This document shows positions 1 to 8,601 of a stretch of DNA of 43,181 bases, in pieces. The notes below the pieces were generated by a model that saw nothing but the letters and a program-made list of their open reading frames with translations, was not told the DNA's origin and made no database searches. The position numbers and the translations under genes are program-made. The stretch is from Haemophilus paraphrohaemolyticus (GTDB lineage Bacteria; Pseudomonadota; Gammaproteobacteria; Enterobacterales; Pasteurellaceae): assembly GCF_002015045.1 (NCBI RefSeq), contig NZ_MUXX01000017.1, positions 1-43,181 on the forward strand, written 5' to 3'. Within the stretch, counting starts at the first letter, position 1. Each line of letters starts with the position of its first letter.

Positions 1-72
1 AGCTTGTTTCGATTTTTAAGAATATTAAGTCAGAGCAGAGTAAGAAACGACGCTCAAGGCTAAAACAGAATA

Positions 73-189
73 TTCTGGCGACCATAGTGCGGTAGTTCTA
101 CCTGACTCCATTCCGAACTCAGAAGTAAAATGCCGTAATGCCGATGGTAGTGTGGGGCTTCCCCATGTGAGAGTAGGGCATCGCCAGAT
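73..189 (+). rRNA. rrf: 5S ribosomal RNA
   Basis: The stretch matches bacterial 5S rRNA through the conserved inner blocks around CCGAACTCAGAAGT and GATGGTAGTGTGGGG, and its ends (TCTGGCGA and TCGCCAGA) pair to form the terminal helix. It is the last gene of an rRNA operon whose 16S and 23S genes lie left of the window. Ends are placed by pairing and may be off by one or two bases. Confidence 0.95.
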
Positions 190-212
190 TGAATTTAAAG
201 CGAAAGCAAAAT

Positions 213-241
213 AACCCCGTATCGTAAGGTACGGGGTTTTC
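213..241 (+). terminator. rRNA operon terminator
   Basis: A 9-bp stem (AACCCCGTA with TACGGGGTT) around an 8-base loop, followed by TTTTCGCTTTT, lies just after the 5S gene. This is a Rho-independent terminator for the rRNA operon. Confidence 0.85.
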
Positions 242-354
242 GCTTTTGTAGCCAATAGAATTTTTCCAAGATAAATAAAATATCCTTATGCAAGGATACA
301 CAAAATTTGGTACACTTTCCTCGTTTGTATTTCTAATTTAACAGGAGAATAAAA

Positions 355-1125
355 ATGGCACGTCGTCCACTTGTTATGGGTAACTGGAAATTAAACGGCA
401 GCAAAGCATTCACAAAAGAATTAGTTGCAGGTTTAAAAGCAGAATTAGCAGATGTAAAAGGTTGTGATGTAGCAATCGCTCCACCAGTAATGTACTTGGC
501 AGAAGCAGAAGTGGCATTAGCGGGGCAATCTGTGATTGCATTAGGAGCTCAAAACGTTGATGTAAATGTACAAGGTGCATTTACAGGTGATATTTCAACT
601 GAAATGTTAAAAGATTTTGGGGCGAAATACATCATCATCGGTCACTCTGAGCGTCGTACTTACCACAAAGAGAGTGATGAATTTATTGCGAAAAAATTTG
701 CTGCATTAAAAGCAGCAGGTTTAGTGCCTGTATTATGTATCGGTGAAACTGAAGCGGAAAACGAAGCTGGTCAAACTGAAGCTGTATGTGCACGTCAAAT
801 TGATGCAGTAATTGATGCATTAGGCGTAGAAGCATTTAACGGTGCGGTAATCGCTTACGAGCCAATCTGGGCAATCGGCACAGGTAAATCAGCAACTCCA
901 GCGCAAGCGCAAGCGGTTCACGCTTTCATTCGTGGTCATATCGCAACGAAGTCTCAAGCAGTGGCTGATCAAGTGATCATCCAATACGGCGGTTCTGTAA
1001 ATGATGCGAATGCAGCAGAGTTATTCACTCAACCAGATATTGATGGTGCGTTAGTAGGCGGTGCTTCATTAAAAGCACCTGCATTTGCGGTTATTGTAAA
1101 AGCCGCTGAAAAAACGAAAGCATAA
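355..1125 (+). CDS. tpiA: Triosephosphate isomerase
   Basis: Interconverts dihydroxyacetone phosphate and glyceraldehyde 3-phosphate in glycolysis, as a cytoplasmic dimer. The 256-residue protein has the normal length and every catalytic element of the family: N10 and K12 in GNWKLNGS, the electrophilic H97 in GHSERR, the catalytic base E169 in [12 protein letters not shown] followed by flexible loop 6, and the phosphate-binding YGGSV at 221. The ATG follows an AACAGGAG ribosome binding site. It is a monocistronic unit between the rRNA operon terminator and its own terminator at 1176. Confidence 0.98.
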   Translation: MARRPLVMGNWKLNGSKAFTKELVAGLKAELADVKGCDVAIAPPVMYLAEAEVALAGQSVIALGAQNVDVNVQGAFTGDISTEMLKDFGAKYIIIGHSERRTYHKESDEFIAKKFAALKAAGLVPVLCIGETEAENEAGQTEAVCARQIDAVIDALGVEAFNGAVIAYEPIWAIGTGKSATPAQAQAVHAFIRGHIATKSQAVADQVIIQYGGSVNDANAAELFTQPDIDGALVGGASLKAPAFAVIVKAAEKTKA

Positions 1126-1175
1126 TAGACAATACGTTAGTAAAATTCTTTACTCTATATGTCATTTATCTAAGT

Positions 1176-1203
1176 AAGGTGGTTTTAAACCACCTTATTT
1201 TTT
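1176..1203 (+). terminator. tpiA terminator
   Basis: A perfect 10-bp stem (AAGGTGGTTT / AAACCACCTT) with a one-base centre is followed by ATTTTTT, 50 bases after the tpiA stop. The 200 bases from here to the next gene hold only AT-rich sequence with no recognisable gene. Confidence 0.9.
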
Positions 1204-1404
1204 GGTCTAAAATTAAGCATTTTGAGAATTTTATCCCACTAACACCGCAAGTTCTTGCTTAGCATTCTGCATAGAAACTAGCTTATGGAAATAATACAAA
1301 CGTTTACCCTAAATTTTCTAATGTTTGTTAAAAACTCTTTACATTTTTAAAATTTTTGTTATGTTCGAATTACATACAATTTTCTTTACTTATAGGAGCT
1401 TCGT

Positions 1405-2796
1405 ATGTCAAGCACAACAAAAAAATCAACAAGAGGCTATATTATATTAGCCCTAGACTTTCTGCTGTTTTTAACCCTGATCAAGACGCTACCGTTCACC
1501 CCGATGGAAAATCGGGGCTTAGCGTTGTTGGTCTTTATTGGAATATTATGGCTCACGGAAGCTTTTAATATCACCGTTACATCTCTAATGGTACCCATTC
1601 TGGCAATTGGGCTGAATGTCTTGCCGACCAAAGCGGCGTTTGCGCCTTTCTCTGAACCCATCATTTTTATGTTCTTCGGTGGCTTCGTTTTGGCTGCGGT
1701 AATGAATATCCAAAAACTTGACCTCTGGATTGCCAACCATATTATCCGTCTCGCATCCGGAAATCTTAAACTCACAGTACTCTATCTTTTTGCCGCTACG
1801 GCAGGGCTTTCGCTGTTTATCAATAACACCGCGGTTGCCGCAATGATGTTACCTTTAACGCTCGGCATTTTGAAAAAAGTTGATCTTAAAACTAACCGAG
1901 ATTTGTATGTCTTTGTGCTACTTGGTATTGCATTTAGCGCCAGCATCGGTGGTATTGGTACGCTTACAGGCTCTGCACCGAATGCCATTCTTGCTTCACA
2001 ACTTAAAATTACCTTCTCAGAATGGCTCTTCTACGGAATGCCTGTCACAATTTTATTGATGATCGGAATGGTGTTTAGCCTACTGGTAATACTTCGCCCA
2101 AACTTCAACGTGCCGTTTGAAATTTCACTTGAAGAAATCCCAATGACGGGTAAACGCAAAATTACCCTTGCGGTGTTCGTGATCGCCGCTTTTTTCCTCG
2201 TTTTCGGCAGCTGGCTAGAACCAATGATCCGCTCGGCTTTAGAGCTTAGCCAACCCATCAAAAACTTCGATGCGGTAGTGGCAATGACCGCCGTCATCAT
2301 CCTCTGCGTGACCCACACAGCAACTTGGTCAGAAATTCAAGACCGCACCGAATGGGGCGTGTTAATGCTTTTCGGTGGCGGCTTGGTGCTCGGCATCGTG
2401 CTTAAAGAAACAGGAGCAAGCAAAATTCTTGCCGATACTATCGTGAGTTACATCGGCGCGCAACATTGGCTTGTGATGACACTCGTGCTCACCGCATTTA
2501 TTGTGTTCCTAACCGAATTTACCTCTAACACCGCAACGGCGGCATTGATGATCCCGATTTTTATCTCCGTTGCGGAAGGGGTGGGCTTGCCATCTGTTTC
2601 GCTTGCGGCAATCGTTGCGTGTAGTGCCTCTTGTGCCTTTATGCTTCCAATTGCCACCCCACCAAACGCAATTGTGTTCTCCACAGGCTACATTAAACAA
2701 AGCGAAATGGTAAAAGTCGGCTTCCTGCTGAATATCATCAGCACCCTTGTGATTGGTGGATTAACCTATTTCTTCTGGATCAATTGGGGCAAATAA
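1405..2796 (+). CDS. DASS/SLC13 family anion:sodium symporter
   Basis: A polytopic inner-membrane carrier of the divalent anion:Na+ symporter family, which takes up di- and tricarboxylates or sulfate-like anions. The 463-residue protein has roughly eleven hydrophobic segments and the family's two SNT-type motifs, one as FINNTAVAAMMLP near residue 140 and one as EFTSNTATAALMIP near 375; these helix hairpins form the substrate and sodium sites. The ATG follows TAGGAGCTTCGT, a good ribosome binding site. It stands alone between terminators, so neighbours do not reveal the substrate. Citrate is possible because citC lies 22 kb away, but malate, succinate or 2-oxoglutarate are equally plausible. 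Confidence 0.85.
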   Translation: MSSTTKKSTRGYIILALDFLLFLTLIKTLPFTPMENRGLALLVFIGILWLTEAFNITVTSLMVPILAIGLNVLPTKAAFAPFSEPIIFMFFGGFVLAAVMNIQKLDLWIANHIIRLASGNLKLTVLYLFAATAGLSLFINNTAVAAMMLPLTLGILKKVDLKTNRDLYVFVLLGIAFSASIGGIGTLTGSAPNAILASQLKITFSEWLFYGMPVTILLMIGMVFSLLVILRPNFNVPFEISLEEIPMTGKRKITLAVFVIAAFFLVFGSWLEPMIRSALELSQPIKNFDAVVAMTAVIILCVTHTATWSEIQDRTEWGVLMLFGGGLVLGIVLKETGASKILADTIVSYIGAQHWLVMTLVLTAFIVFLTEFTSNTATAALMIPIFISVAEGVGLPSVSLAAIVACSASCAFMLPIATPPNAIVFSTGYIKQSEMVKVGFLLNIISTLVIGGLTYFFWINWGK

Positions 2797-2807
2797 ATCG
2801 TAAAAAA

Positions 2808-2861
2808 ACAAGCGGTGGTTTTTCTCTTAGAATTTGCAAATTCCAAGGAAAAAACACCGCT
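2808..2861 (+). terminator. Uptake-signal hairpin terminator
   Basis: An exact uptake signal ACAAGCGGT (2808-2816) opens an imperfect inverted repeat: AGCGGTGGTTTTT at 2811 pairs with AAAAAACACCGCT ending at 2861. It lies between the converging anion-transporter and mutM genes and can serve as a terminator in both directions. Confidence 0.6.
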
Positions 2862-2874
2862 AGCTATTAGCTAC

Positions 2875-3699
2875 CTATCTCGGCAATCGCTGACATTTCG
2901 GGCAGAAGTAAGTATTACGTTGTCCAACCATTTTCGCTTCAATCATTGTTCCGCAATCGTTGCATCCTTCGCCTTTACGTCCATAAACCTGTAGCACTTG
3001 CGTAAAGTAGCCTGGTTTGCCGTCGGGCTGGATAAAATCCTTGAGCGTAGTGCCACCTTGAATGATCGATTTAGTGAGCACCTCTTTAATGACCTTAACC
3101 AAGCGTTCGCACTGCTTCTGTGTGAGATTCTGGGCGGAAAGTTCAGGATGAATCCCTGCCATAAAAAGCGACTCGCAAGCGTAAATATTCCCCACGCCAA
3201 CCACCACATCATTGTTCATAATAAAGTTTTTCACCGCTACGGTTTTTTTGCGACTTTTCTCGAATAAATAACTGATTGTGAATGTATCAGATAAGGGCTC
3301 AGGCCCAAGTTTTTGCAAAAGTTTGTGTTTGTCTGCCTTATCTGCCCAGAGCCAACAACCAAATTTGCGCGGGTCGGTGTAGCGTAAAATTATGCCTGAT
3401 TCGGTGATTAAATCCACGTGGTCGTGCTTGCCAGCGTGCAGATTGTCACTCGTTTCTAAAATGCCTAGCGAGCCAGACATACCAAGATGCACGATAATAT
3501 CGCCCTTGTCGGTATGTAAAATCAGATATTTAGCACGGCGAGAAAGTGAGAGAATTTTCGCCCCTTGCATTTGAGAAAGCTCTGCAGAAATTGTCCAGCG
3601 TAATTTAGGCGTGCGGGTGATAATCTGCTTGATGGTTTGCCCTTGTAAATAAGGCTCAACACCTCGTAGGCTAGTTTCTACCTCGGGAAGTTCTGGCAT
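2875..3699 (-). CDS. mutM: Formamidopyrimidine-DNA glycosylase
   Basis: Base-excision repair enzyme that removes 8-oxoguanine and ring-opened purines and nicks the abasic site. The mature N-terminus PELPEVET supplies the catalytic proline (P2) and glutamate (E3). The C-terminal zinc finger is complete, with C246, C249, C266 and C269. Length (274 residues) is normal. The gene starts 16 bases after the hemH stop on the same strand, so hemH and mutM are probably co-transcribed; the link of haem synthesis with oxidative DNA repair may be chance. Confidence 0.97.
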   Translation of the reverse strand: MPELPEVETSLRGVEPYLQGQTIKQIITRTPKLRWTISAELSQMQGAKILSLSRRAKYLILHTDKGDIIVHLGMSGSLGILETSDNLHAGKHDHVDLITESGIILRYTDPRKFGCWLWADKADKHKLLQKLGPEPLSDTFTISYLFEKSRKKTVAVKNFIMNNDVVVGVGNIYACESLFMAGIHPELSAQNLTQKQCERLVKVIKEVLTKSIIQGGTTLKDFIQPDGKPGYFTQVLQVYGRKGEGCNDCGTMIEAKMVGQRNTYFCPKCQRLPR

Positions 3700-3715
3700 A
3701 TTCGTTCCTTATGCG

Positions 3716-4675
3716 TTAGATTTTTTCTTCAATCAATTTCACCATCATTCTAATATGGTCGCCCGTCGCATTGAGTGCTGGAATATAGCGGTAGCTTTCC
3801 CCGCCTACATTGATGAAGTTTTCTTTATTCTCTTCGGCAATTTCTTCAAGCGTTTCTAAGCAATCGACCGAGAAACCGGCACAAATTACTGCCACTTTTT
3901 TAATGCCTTGACTTGGGAAGCTTTCGAGCGTTTCATCGGTGTAAGGCTGTAGCCACTCTTCATCGCCAAAACGAGATTGGAAAGTGAGTTTCCACTGTTC
4001 AGGCTTTAAGTTTAATTTTTGTGCGACTAATTCGGCTGTTTCTTGGCAATGCTGTGGGTAAAAATCGCCTTCGTCCGCATAGCGTTTTGGAATGCCGTGG
4101 AAAGAGAAAAGCAATAATTCATCTGCTTCAAGCGTAATGCTGTTTGCCAATGCTTCAATATAAAGTGGGTCGTTATGGTAGCTGTGGATAAACTCAAACG
4201 GCACCACACGGCGATGCTGTTTTAGGCTCTCTGCAAAGGCATCTAATACCGAGGCGGTCGTGGTGCTGCTATATTGTGGGTAGAGTGGTAATACGATGAT
4301 TTTTTCGACAGCTTGTTTGATTAAGTTTTCGACCACTTGTGCCATACTTGGGTTGCCGTAGCTCATTCCAAGCTCCACGATGACATTTTTGCTTTTCACA
4401 TTGAAATAATTTTGCAGAGCTTTTTGTTGTTCGCGTGAAATGGCAATCAGTGGCGAGCCTTCAGCTGTCCAGATCGCTTGATAAAGTTTTGCTACTTTAG
4501 GCGATCTTTTTGGCAATACGAAGCAATTTAAGATCGTTTGCCATTTTAGTTTGGGGAGATCGATCACTCGAGGATCGCTCAAGAATTGTTTTAAGTAACG
4601 TTTTACATCAGCAACGGTAGGGGCATCTGGTGTACCAAGGTTTGCGAGTAACACACCGATTTTTTTATTTTCCAT
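3716..4675 (-). CDS. hemH: Ferrochelatase
   Basis: Last step of haem synthesis: inserts Fe2+ into protoporphyrin IX, at the cytoplasmic face of the inner membrane. The 319-residue protein starts with the family block GVLLANLGTPDAPT and has the metal-binding histidine H193 in SFHGIPKRY, the QSRFGDEEWLQPYT block and the conserved glutamate in CLETLEEI. It is the first gene of a unit with mutM. With hemL at 30455 it supports an intact haem pathway, unlike haem-dependent Haemophilus influenzae. Confidence 0.97.
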   Translation of the reverse strand: MENKKIGVLLANLGTPDAPTVADVKRYLKQFLSDPRVIDLPKLKWQTILNCFVLPKRSPKVAKLYQAIWTAEGSPLIAISREQQKALQNYFNVKSKNVIVELGMSYGNPSMAQVVENLIKQAVEKIIVLPLYPQYSSTTTASVLDAFAESLKQHRRVVPFEFIHSYHNDPLYIEALANSITLEADELLLFSFHGIPKRYADEGDFYPQHCQETAELVAQKLNLKPEQWKLTFQSRFGDEEWLQPYTDETLESFPSQGIKKVAVICAGFSVDCLETLEEIAEENKENFINVGGESYRYIPALNATGDHIRMMVKLIEEKI

Positions 4676-4787
4676 ATTTTTCTCTTCTTTTTCTCGTTAT
4701 GAGCAAATAAAGTGTAGTTTGCTTGAATTTGTAGGGAATGACAAATAAAATTTGTGCAGATTTTAACATTTAACCGTGGTTTTCGCC

Positions 4788-4816
4788 TTGCCTTTTTATT
4801 TGTTTACCGTTAAAAT
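4788..4816 (+). promoter_or_regulatory. rpmH promoter
   Basis: A -35 element TTGCCT (4788-4793) and a -10 element TAAAAT (4811-4816) are separated by 17 bases, 65 bases before the rpmH start. Inferred sigma-70 promoter for rpmH-rnpA-yidD. Confidence 0.6.
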
Positions 4817-4881
4817 GACGACCTCTTTTTATAGTCTTGAATTGGCATTTTGCCAATAACTTTTTATTAGGTAGATAAATA

Positions 4882-5016
4882 ATGAAACGTACATTCCAAC
4901 CTTCAGTATTAAAACGTGCTCGTACACACGGTTTCCGTGCTCGTATGGCTACTAAAAATGGTCGTCAAGTTTTAGCACGTCGCCGTGCTAAAGGTCGCAA
5001 ATCTTTATCTGCATAA
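4882..5016 (+). CDS. rpmH: 50S ribosomal protein L34
   Basis: A 44-codon gene encoding the small basic protein L34 of the large ribosomal subunit. The translation begins [19 protein letters not shown], ends GRKSLSA, and contains the family core [19 protein letters not shown]. Full length for the family. It is the first gene of rpmH-rnpA-yidD, the usual order, and lies 32 bases upstream of rnpA. The customary dnaA on the other side is missing here; hemH lies divergently instead. Confidence 0.97.
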   Translation: MKRTFQPSVLKRARTHGFRARMATKNGRQVLARRRAKGRKSLSA

Positions 5017-5048
5017 TTTGCAGTTAAAGCAGCTAATCACCCACAATT

Positions 5049-5423
5049 GTGAAAGTGAAGACGCTAACTTTTTCTCGGGAGCTACGTTTGTTAGCTCCCG
5101 TTCAATTTAAAGCTGTGTTTGAAAACCCTTTTCGAGCCAGTACCCCTCAAATGACGCTGCTTGCTCGTTTAAATACAGCAGAAAATCCTCGTCTAGGCTT
5201 AACCGTTGCCAAAAAACACCTAAAACGTGCTCACGATCGCAATCGTATTAAACGTATTGTGCGAGAATCTTTTCGCTTAAAACAGCACGAGCTGCCAAAT
5301 ATGGATTTTGTGTTTGTGGCGAAAGGTGGCATTGGTAAATTGGATAACGTTACTCTTTTTGAAACGTTGGAAAAACTATGGGCAAGACACATTCGCCTAT
5401 GCAAAACGGGCAAAAATCTGTAA
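5049..5423 (+). CDS. rnpA: Ribonuclease P protein component
   Basis: Protein subunit of RNase P, which assists the catalytic RNA in cutting the 5' leader from tRNA precursors. The 124-residue basic protein shows FSRELRLL at the start and the family signature [13 protein letters not shown] near residue 62-74. The start codon is GTG at 5049; there is no in-frame ATG ahead of FSRELRLL, and a GTG start in this position is also usual in enterics. It follows rpmH by 32 bases and its end overlaps the start of yidD. Confidence 0.95.
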   Translation: MKVKTLTFSRELRLLAPVQFKAVFENPFRASTPQMTLLARLNTAENPRLGLTVAKKHLKRAHDRNRIKRIVRESFRLKQHELPNMDFVFVAKGGIGKLDNVTLFETLEKLWARHIRLCKTGKNL

Positions 5424-5722
5424 CCTCAAATGAAGTCTCAGACACAACCAACACAGGAAACGAAAAAATCAGCCTAGCATCTAAGATATTACTGCTGCCG
5501 ATTTATTTCTATCGCTATTTTATTAGCCCTTTAATTGGTCCTCGCTGCCGATTTTATCCGAGTTGTTCCACTTATGCTGTTGAAGCAATTAAAATTCACG
5601 GAGCAATCAAAGGGGGATATTTAGCCTTCAAACGTATTTTGCGTTGTAATCCATTAAACGAAGGTGGCGAAGATCCTGTGCCAACAAAAGCGTGTTGTAA
5701 AAAATGTGAAAAAAATCATTAA
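5378..5722 (+). CDS. yidD: Membrane protein insertion efficiency factor YidD
   Basis: Small amphipathic inner-membrane-associated protein thought to help YidC/Sec insertion. The core [20 protein letters not shown], with conserved cysteines, followed by [18 protein letters not shown] and GGEDPVP, is unmistakable. The reading frame gives 114 residues, about 30 more than most relatives, as a polar N-terminal extension. The ATG at 5378 overlaps rnpA by 46 bases; another in-frame ATG is at 5399. The true start is uncertain. The yidC gene that normally follows is absent: the next gene is convergent. Confidence 0.92.
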   Translation: MGKTHSPMQNGQKSVTSNEVSDTTNTGNEKISLASKILLLPIYFYRYFISPLIGPRCRFYPSCSTYAVEAIKIHGAIKGGYLAFKRILRCNPLNEGGEDPVPTKACCKKCEKNH

Positions 5723-5821
5723 TTTTTTGAAATTTGGTGAACTTTCTTTTTTCCAATGAGTCTATTATTACGACCACTATTTATAGTCGTTATAAAGTTT
5801 TATTCATTATGTAGACCTCTC

Positions 5822-5857
5822 AAAATGGCTAGCAAACAAATTGCTAGCCATTTTTTC
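5822..5857 (+). terminator. Terminator after yidD
   Basis: A perfect 14-bp stem (AAAATGGCTAGCAA / TTGCTAGCCATTTT) with a 5-base loop ends in a T run. It lies between convergent yidD and the EamA transporter and probably stops transcription from both sides. Confidence 0.9.
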
Positions 5858-5861
5858 ATCT

Positions 5862-6779
5862 CTATTTTCCAAAGATTTTATACCCTACCGTTGCCATCAT
5901 CGCACCAAGCACTACTACAATTGCCCCCAAATAACTTATCCAGTTCATCTCTAAGCTGGCAAAAGTTTCCGGGAAAATCACGTGTCCTAAAATCGAAAAA
6001 AGCATCGTGAAAATGGGGATCATCGTGGTGACTACACTCACTTTGGAGGTGTCCCACAAATTCAGTGCCTCGCCATAAGAGCCATAGGCAATCAAGGTAT
6101 TCAAACAGCAATAGATAAAGCAACCCCATACAAAAGGCGTGCTGATATTGCCAATTTGGGCGGGGTTCGCAAATGGGCTAAAGGAAATGCCACAGCAGAG
6201 ATAAATCATCATCAGGATCTGTTGTGACTTAAATTGTTTGAGCAATAGTTTCTGAGCAATGCCATAGCAGACCCAAATCAGGCTGCCCGCCATACTTAAT
6301 ATCACACCTAGTGCATAAGTGTTCAGCTGCAAAAGTTCATTAAATTTATCGTTAAAAAATGCGATTAAGCCGATACTAAGCAATAGAAAGCCGACTTTTT
6401 GCGAAAGATTAAACGGTTCTTTAAACAAAACAACGCCTAAGAAAATCATCAAGAAAGGCGAAAATTGCCATAAAACTTGGGTTGTTGTGGGCGAAATATA
6501 ATGTAATCCTTCTGCGACCAAAAAGAAATTGCCTGATAAACCAAGTGTGCCGAGCAACATTAAACCGAAATGTTTAGCATTACAAACGGTTAACTTTGGT
6601 AATTTTTTTGCAAAACCAAGCACAAGAAACAGCCCAATGCCTGCTACCCAAAATCTTGCCCAAACGAGGGTTTGAGCATCAAGCGAAACCAATACTTGTT
6701 GTGCTGCAATCGGTAGCGTACCCCACATCATCGTGGCAAGTAGTGCCAAACAAAAACCTAAGCCTGCATTTTTCTTCAT
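5862..6779 (-). CDS. EamA/DMT family transporter, second of a tandem pair
   Basis: Inner-membrane permease of the drug/metabolite transporter superfamily, about ten helices in two EamA halves (residues about 8-140 and 155-295). Length is 305 residues. It begins with the family block ALLATMMWGTLPIA and is clearly a paralogue of the gene upstream: both share MWGTLPIA, a QTLVW/QTIVW motif, LGLSGNFFL and YCCLNTLIAYGSY/YCCLNTIIAYGSY. Its ATG overlaps the upstream stop (ATGA, 4 bases), so translation is likely coupled. Substrate unknown; members export amino acids or other metabolites. Confidence 0.85.
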   Translation of the reverse strand: MKKNAGLGFCLALLATMMWGTLPIAAQQVLVSLDAQTLVWARFWVAGIGLFLVLGFAKKLPKLTVCNAKHFGLMLLGTLGLSGNFFLVAEGLHYISPTTTQVLWQFSPFLMIFLGVVLFKEPFNLSQKVGFLLLSIGLIAFFNDKFNELLQLNTYALGVILSMAGSLIWVCYGIAQKLLLKQFKSQQILMMIYLCCGISFSPFANPAQIGNISTPFVWGCFIYCCLNTLIAYGSYGEALNLWDTSKVSVVTTMIPIFTMLFSILGHVIFPETFASLEMNWISYLGAIVVVLGAMMATVGYKIFGK

Positions 6780-7708
6780 TTTTTTACTCTTCTTCTATGT
6801 AATAATTTATGTCCTACGGCAGAGAATAACGCCCCAAAAACCACTAAACAAGCCCCTAAAACGGTTAAAAAGGTAAGATCTGGCGGTGTGAAACTTTCAG
6901 GTTTCCAGAAATATGCAATTTCTGAAAAAATCATCGTAGCAATGGGGATTAACGGCATCATAATACTCACTTTTGAAACATCCCAGCGGTTGAGTGCTTC
7001 AGCATAAGAGCCGTAGGCGATGATAGTATTCAAGCAGCAATAAACTAAACAGATTGCAGCAAAGGGGCTTAAATTGACCGCTTGTGAGAAATCAGAGAGG
7101 GGCGTGAACACAAGGCTACAACCGATATAAATCATAAACAGGATTTGTACTGAGTTGAAGCGTTTTAATAAGATTCGTTGTGAAAGCCCGTAGCCAATCC
7201 AGATAAAGCTGGCTAACGCCCCACATAAGATCCCGAAAGCGTAGCCATTCATTTGCGAAAAATCCGCAAAGCGATTATGGAAAAAGAGGATTAAGCCGAT
7301 AATTACCACAATAAATCCTAATTTTTGGTTTAATCGGATGGTTTCTTTGAAGAGAAAAGCCCCGCATAAAATCATTGCAAAGGAAGAAAGAGGACTAATA
7401 ACTTGGCTAGCTGTAGCAGGAATATAGCGTAATGCTACGTTAAAGAGGAAAAAATTGCCTGAAAGACCTAAGATCCCAATCACTAAAAGGGTAAGATCTT
7501 TCCGAGTTAAAGCGGCCGCTTTTGGTAATTTTTTTGCAAAGAAAAGCATAAAGAATACGCCAATCATCGCAACAATAAAACGAAACCAAACGATGGTTTG
7601 GGCGTTCATCTCTTTTAAGATAGGCTGTAGAGCTATTGGTAGTGTTCCCCACATCAATACTGCAAGAAGGGTGAAGAGGAAACCTGCTAGGGGTTGTTGT
7701 TTTTGCAT
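6776..7708 (-). CDS. EamA/DMT family transporter, first of a tandem pair
   Basis: Ten-helix permease of the drug/metabolite transporter superfamily, 310 residues, with EamA repeats at about 10-145 and 160-297. It carries the same landmarks as the gene downstream (AVLMWGTLPIAL near residue 16, ILGLSGNFFLFN near 98, CLVYCCLNTIIAYGSYAEALNRWD near 225), so the two arose by tandem duplication. The C-terminus ends in a basic tail (HRRRVKK), which also encodes part of the overlapping start of the next gene. An exact uptake signal lies inside it. Substrate not inferable. Confidence 0.85.
   Translation of the reverse strand: MQKQQPLAGFLFTLLAVLMWGTLPIALQPILKEMNAQTIVWFRFIVAMIGVFFMLFFAKKLPKAAALTRKDLTLLVIGILGLSGNFFLFNVALRYIPATASQVISPLSSFAMILCGAFLFKETIRLNQKLGFIVVIIGLILFFHNRFADFSQMNGYAFGILCGALASFIWIGYGLSQRILLKRFNSVQILFMIYIGCSLVFTPLSDFSQAVNLSPFAAICLVYCCLNTIIAYGSYAEALNRWDVSKVSIMMPLIPIATMIFSEIAYFWKPESFTPPDLTFLTVLGACLVVFGALFSAVGHKLLHRRRVKK
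7077..7085 (-). repeat. DNA uptake signal
   Basis: Exact ACCGCTTGT (reverse of ACAAGCGGT), inside the first EamA gene. Confidence 0.8.
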
Positions 7709-7732
7709 AGGATTATTATAGATTTGAGGTAT

Positions 7733-7757
7733 AAAAAAACCTCACATTTGTGAGGTT
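7733..7757 (-). terminator. rplU-rpmA terminator
   Basis: Read on the minus strand, AAAACCTCACA pairs with TGTGAGGTTTT and is followed by a T run. It lies 20 bases past the rpmA stop and before the EamA pair, separating the two minus-strand units. Confidence 0.85.
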
Positions 7758-7778
7758 TTCTTGAAATTTTGCTTTAAA

Positions 7779-8036
7779 TTACTCAGCAATGATACTTACG
7801 TATTGACGGTTTTTGTCGCCTTTTCTTTCGAATTTAACTTTACCATCTGCAGTTGCGAATAAAGTGTGGTCTTTACCCATACCTACGTTTGTACCTGCGT
7901 GGAATTTAGTACCACGTTGACGAACAATGATGCTACCTGCTAAAACAGACTCGCCACCGAAACGTTTAACACCAAGGCGTTTAGCTTCAGAATCACGACC
8001 GTTACGAGTTGAACCACCAGCTTTTTTAGTTGCCAT
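7779..8036 (-). CDS. rpmA: 50S ribosomal protein L27
   Basis: Large-subunit protein whose N-terminal tail reaches the peptidyl-transferase centre. The 85-residue protein starts [20 protein letters not shown] and has the family signature around [20 protein letters not shown]. No cleavable N-terminal extension of the Firmicutes type is present. It follows rplU by 20 bases and shares its transcript. Confidence 0.98.
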   Translation of the reverse strand: MATKKAGGSTRNGRDSEAKRLGVKRFGGESVLAGSIIVRQRGTKFHAGTNVGMGKDHTLFATADGKVKFERKGDKNRQYVSIIAE

Positions 8037-8056
8037 CTACTTGATCTCCTCTGAAA

Positions 8057-8368
8057 TTATGCTTGAATCCCAGTGATTTTCACTTCTGTGAACCACTGAC
8101 GATGACCTTGTTGTTTACGGCTGTGTTTACGACGACGGAATTTAACGATTTTAACTTTCTCGCCACGACCGTGTGCTACTACTTCAGCCACTACTTTTGA
8201 ACCAGCTACTACTGGTGTACCGATTTTAACATCTTCGCCATTAACGACCATTAACACTGAGTCGAATTCAACTTTCTCACCAGTTGCAACTTCAAGTTTT
8301 TCTAAACGAACTACTTGACCTTCGCTCACTCGGTGTTGTTTGCCGCCACTTTGGAAAACTGCGTACAT
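8057..8368 (-). CDS. rplU: 50S ribosomal protein L21
   Basis: Large-subunit ribosomal protein that binds 23S rRNA. The 103-residue protein begins [18 protein letters not shown] and has the typical C-terminal [19 protein letters not shown] basic block. First gene of rplU-rpmA, divergent from ispB, the order found in many gammaproteobacteria. The leader before it holds a hairpin that may be regulatory. Confidence 0.98.
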   Translation of the reverse strand: MYAVFQSGGKQHRVSEGQVVRLEKLEVATGEKVEFDSVLMVVNGEDVKIGTPVVAGSKVVAEVVAHGRGEKVKIVKFRRRKHSRKQQGHRQWFTEVKITGIQA

Positions 8369-8385
8369 ATTTACTCCGCTAATTT

Positions 8386-8412
8386 GTGCCTTTTTCGCTC
8401 TGCGATAGGCAC
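8386..8412 (-). promoter_or_regulatory. Hairpin in the rplU leader
   Basis: GTGCCT (8386-8391) and AGGCAC (8407-8412) form a stem in the untranslated leader 18-44 bases before the rplU ATG. It may be a binding site for a ribosomal protein or simply a leader structure. No family match is claimed. Confidence 0.35.
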
Positions 8413-8601
8413 TTTTAAATTCATATAAAATAGGGTTGCAATTCTACGCAAAAAGAAAACAAAGAGCAAGAACGAATTTCAGAAAATTTGAAAAAATCTA
8501 TTTTGTTCCTTTAAGGATCCTTTTCGATTTCTAACAAAATTTTGCAGCTTATCGAAAGTGCGGTAAAATCAACTCAATTTTTGGCTTTTAGATAAGAAAA
8601 G

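Noticed and set aside
25..301. Short minus-strand frames across the 5S gene
   Set aside because: They lie over the 5S rRNA and its terminator; no coding signal.
1330..1380. CRP or FNR site before the anion transporter (TATGT...ACATA)
   Set aside because: The halves do not match TGTGA/TCACA or TTGAT/ATCAA well enough.
4182..4190. TTATCCACA (reverse strand) DnaA-box match in hemH, with others in dapE (near 20172 and 20505) and near 28706
   Set aside because: Single boxes inside coding sequence and far apart; no cluster or AT-rich unwinding element, and rpmH lacks dnaA next to it. Not an origin.
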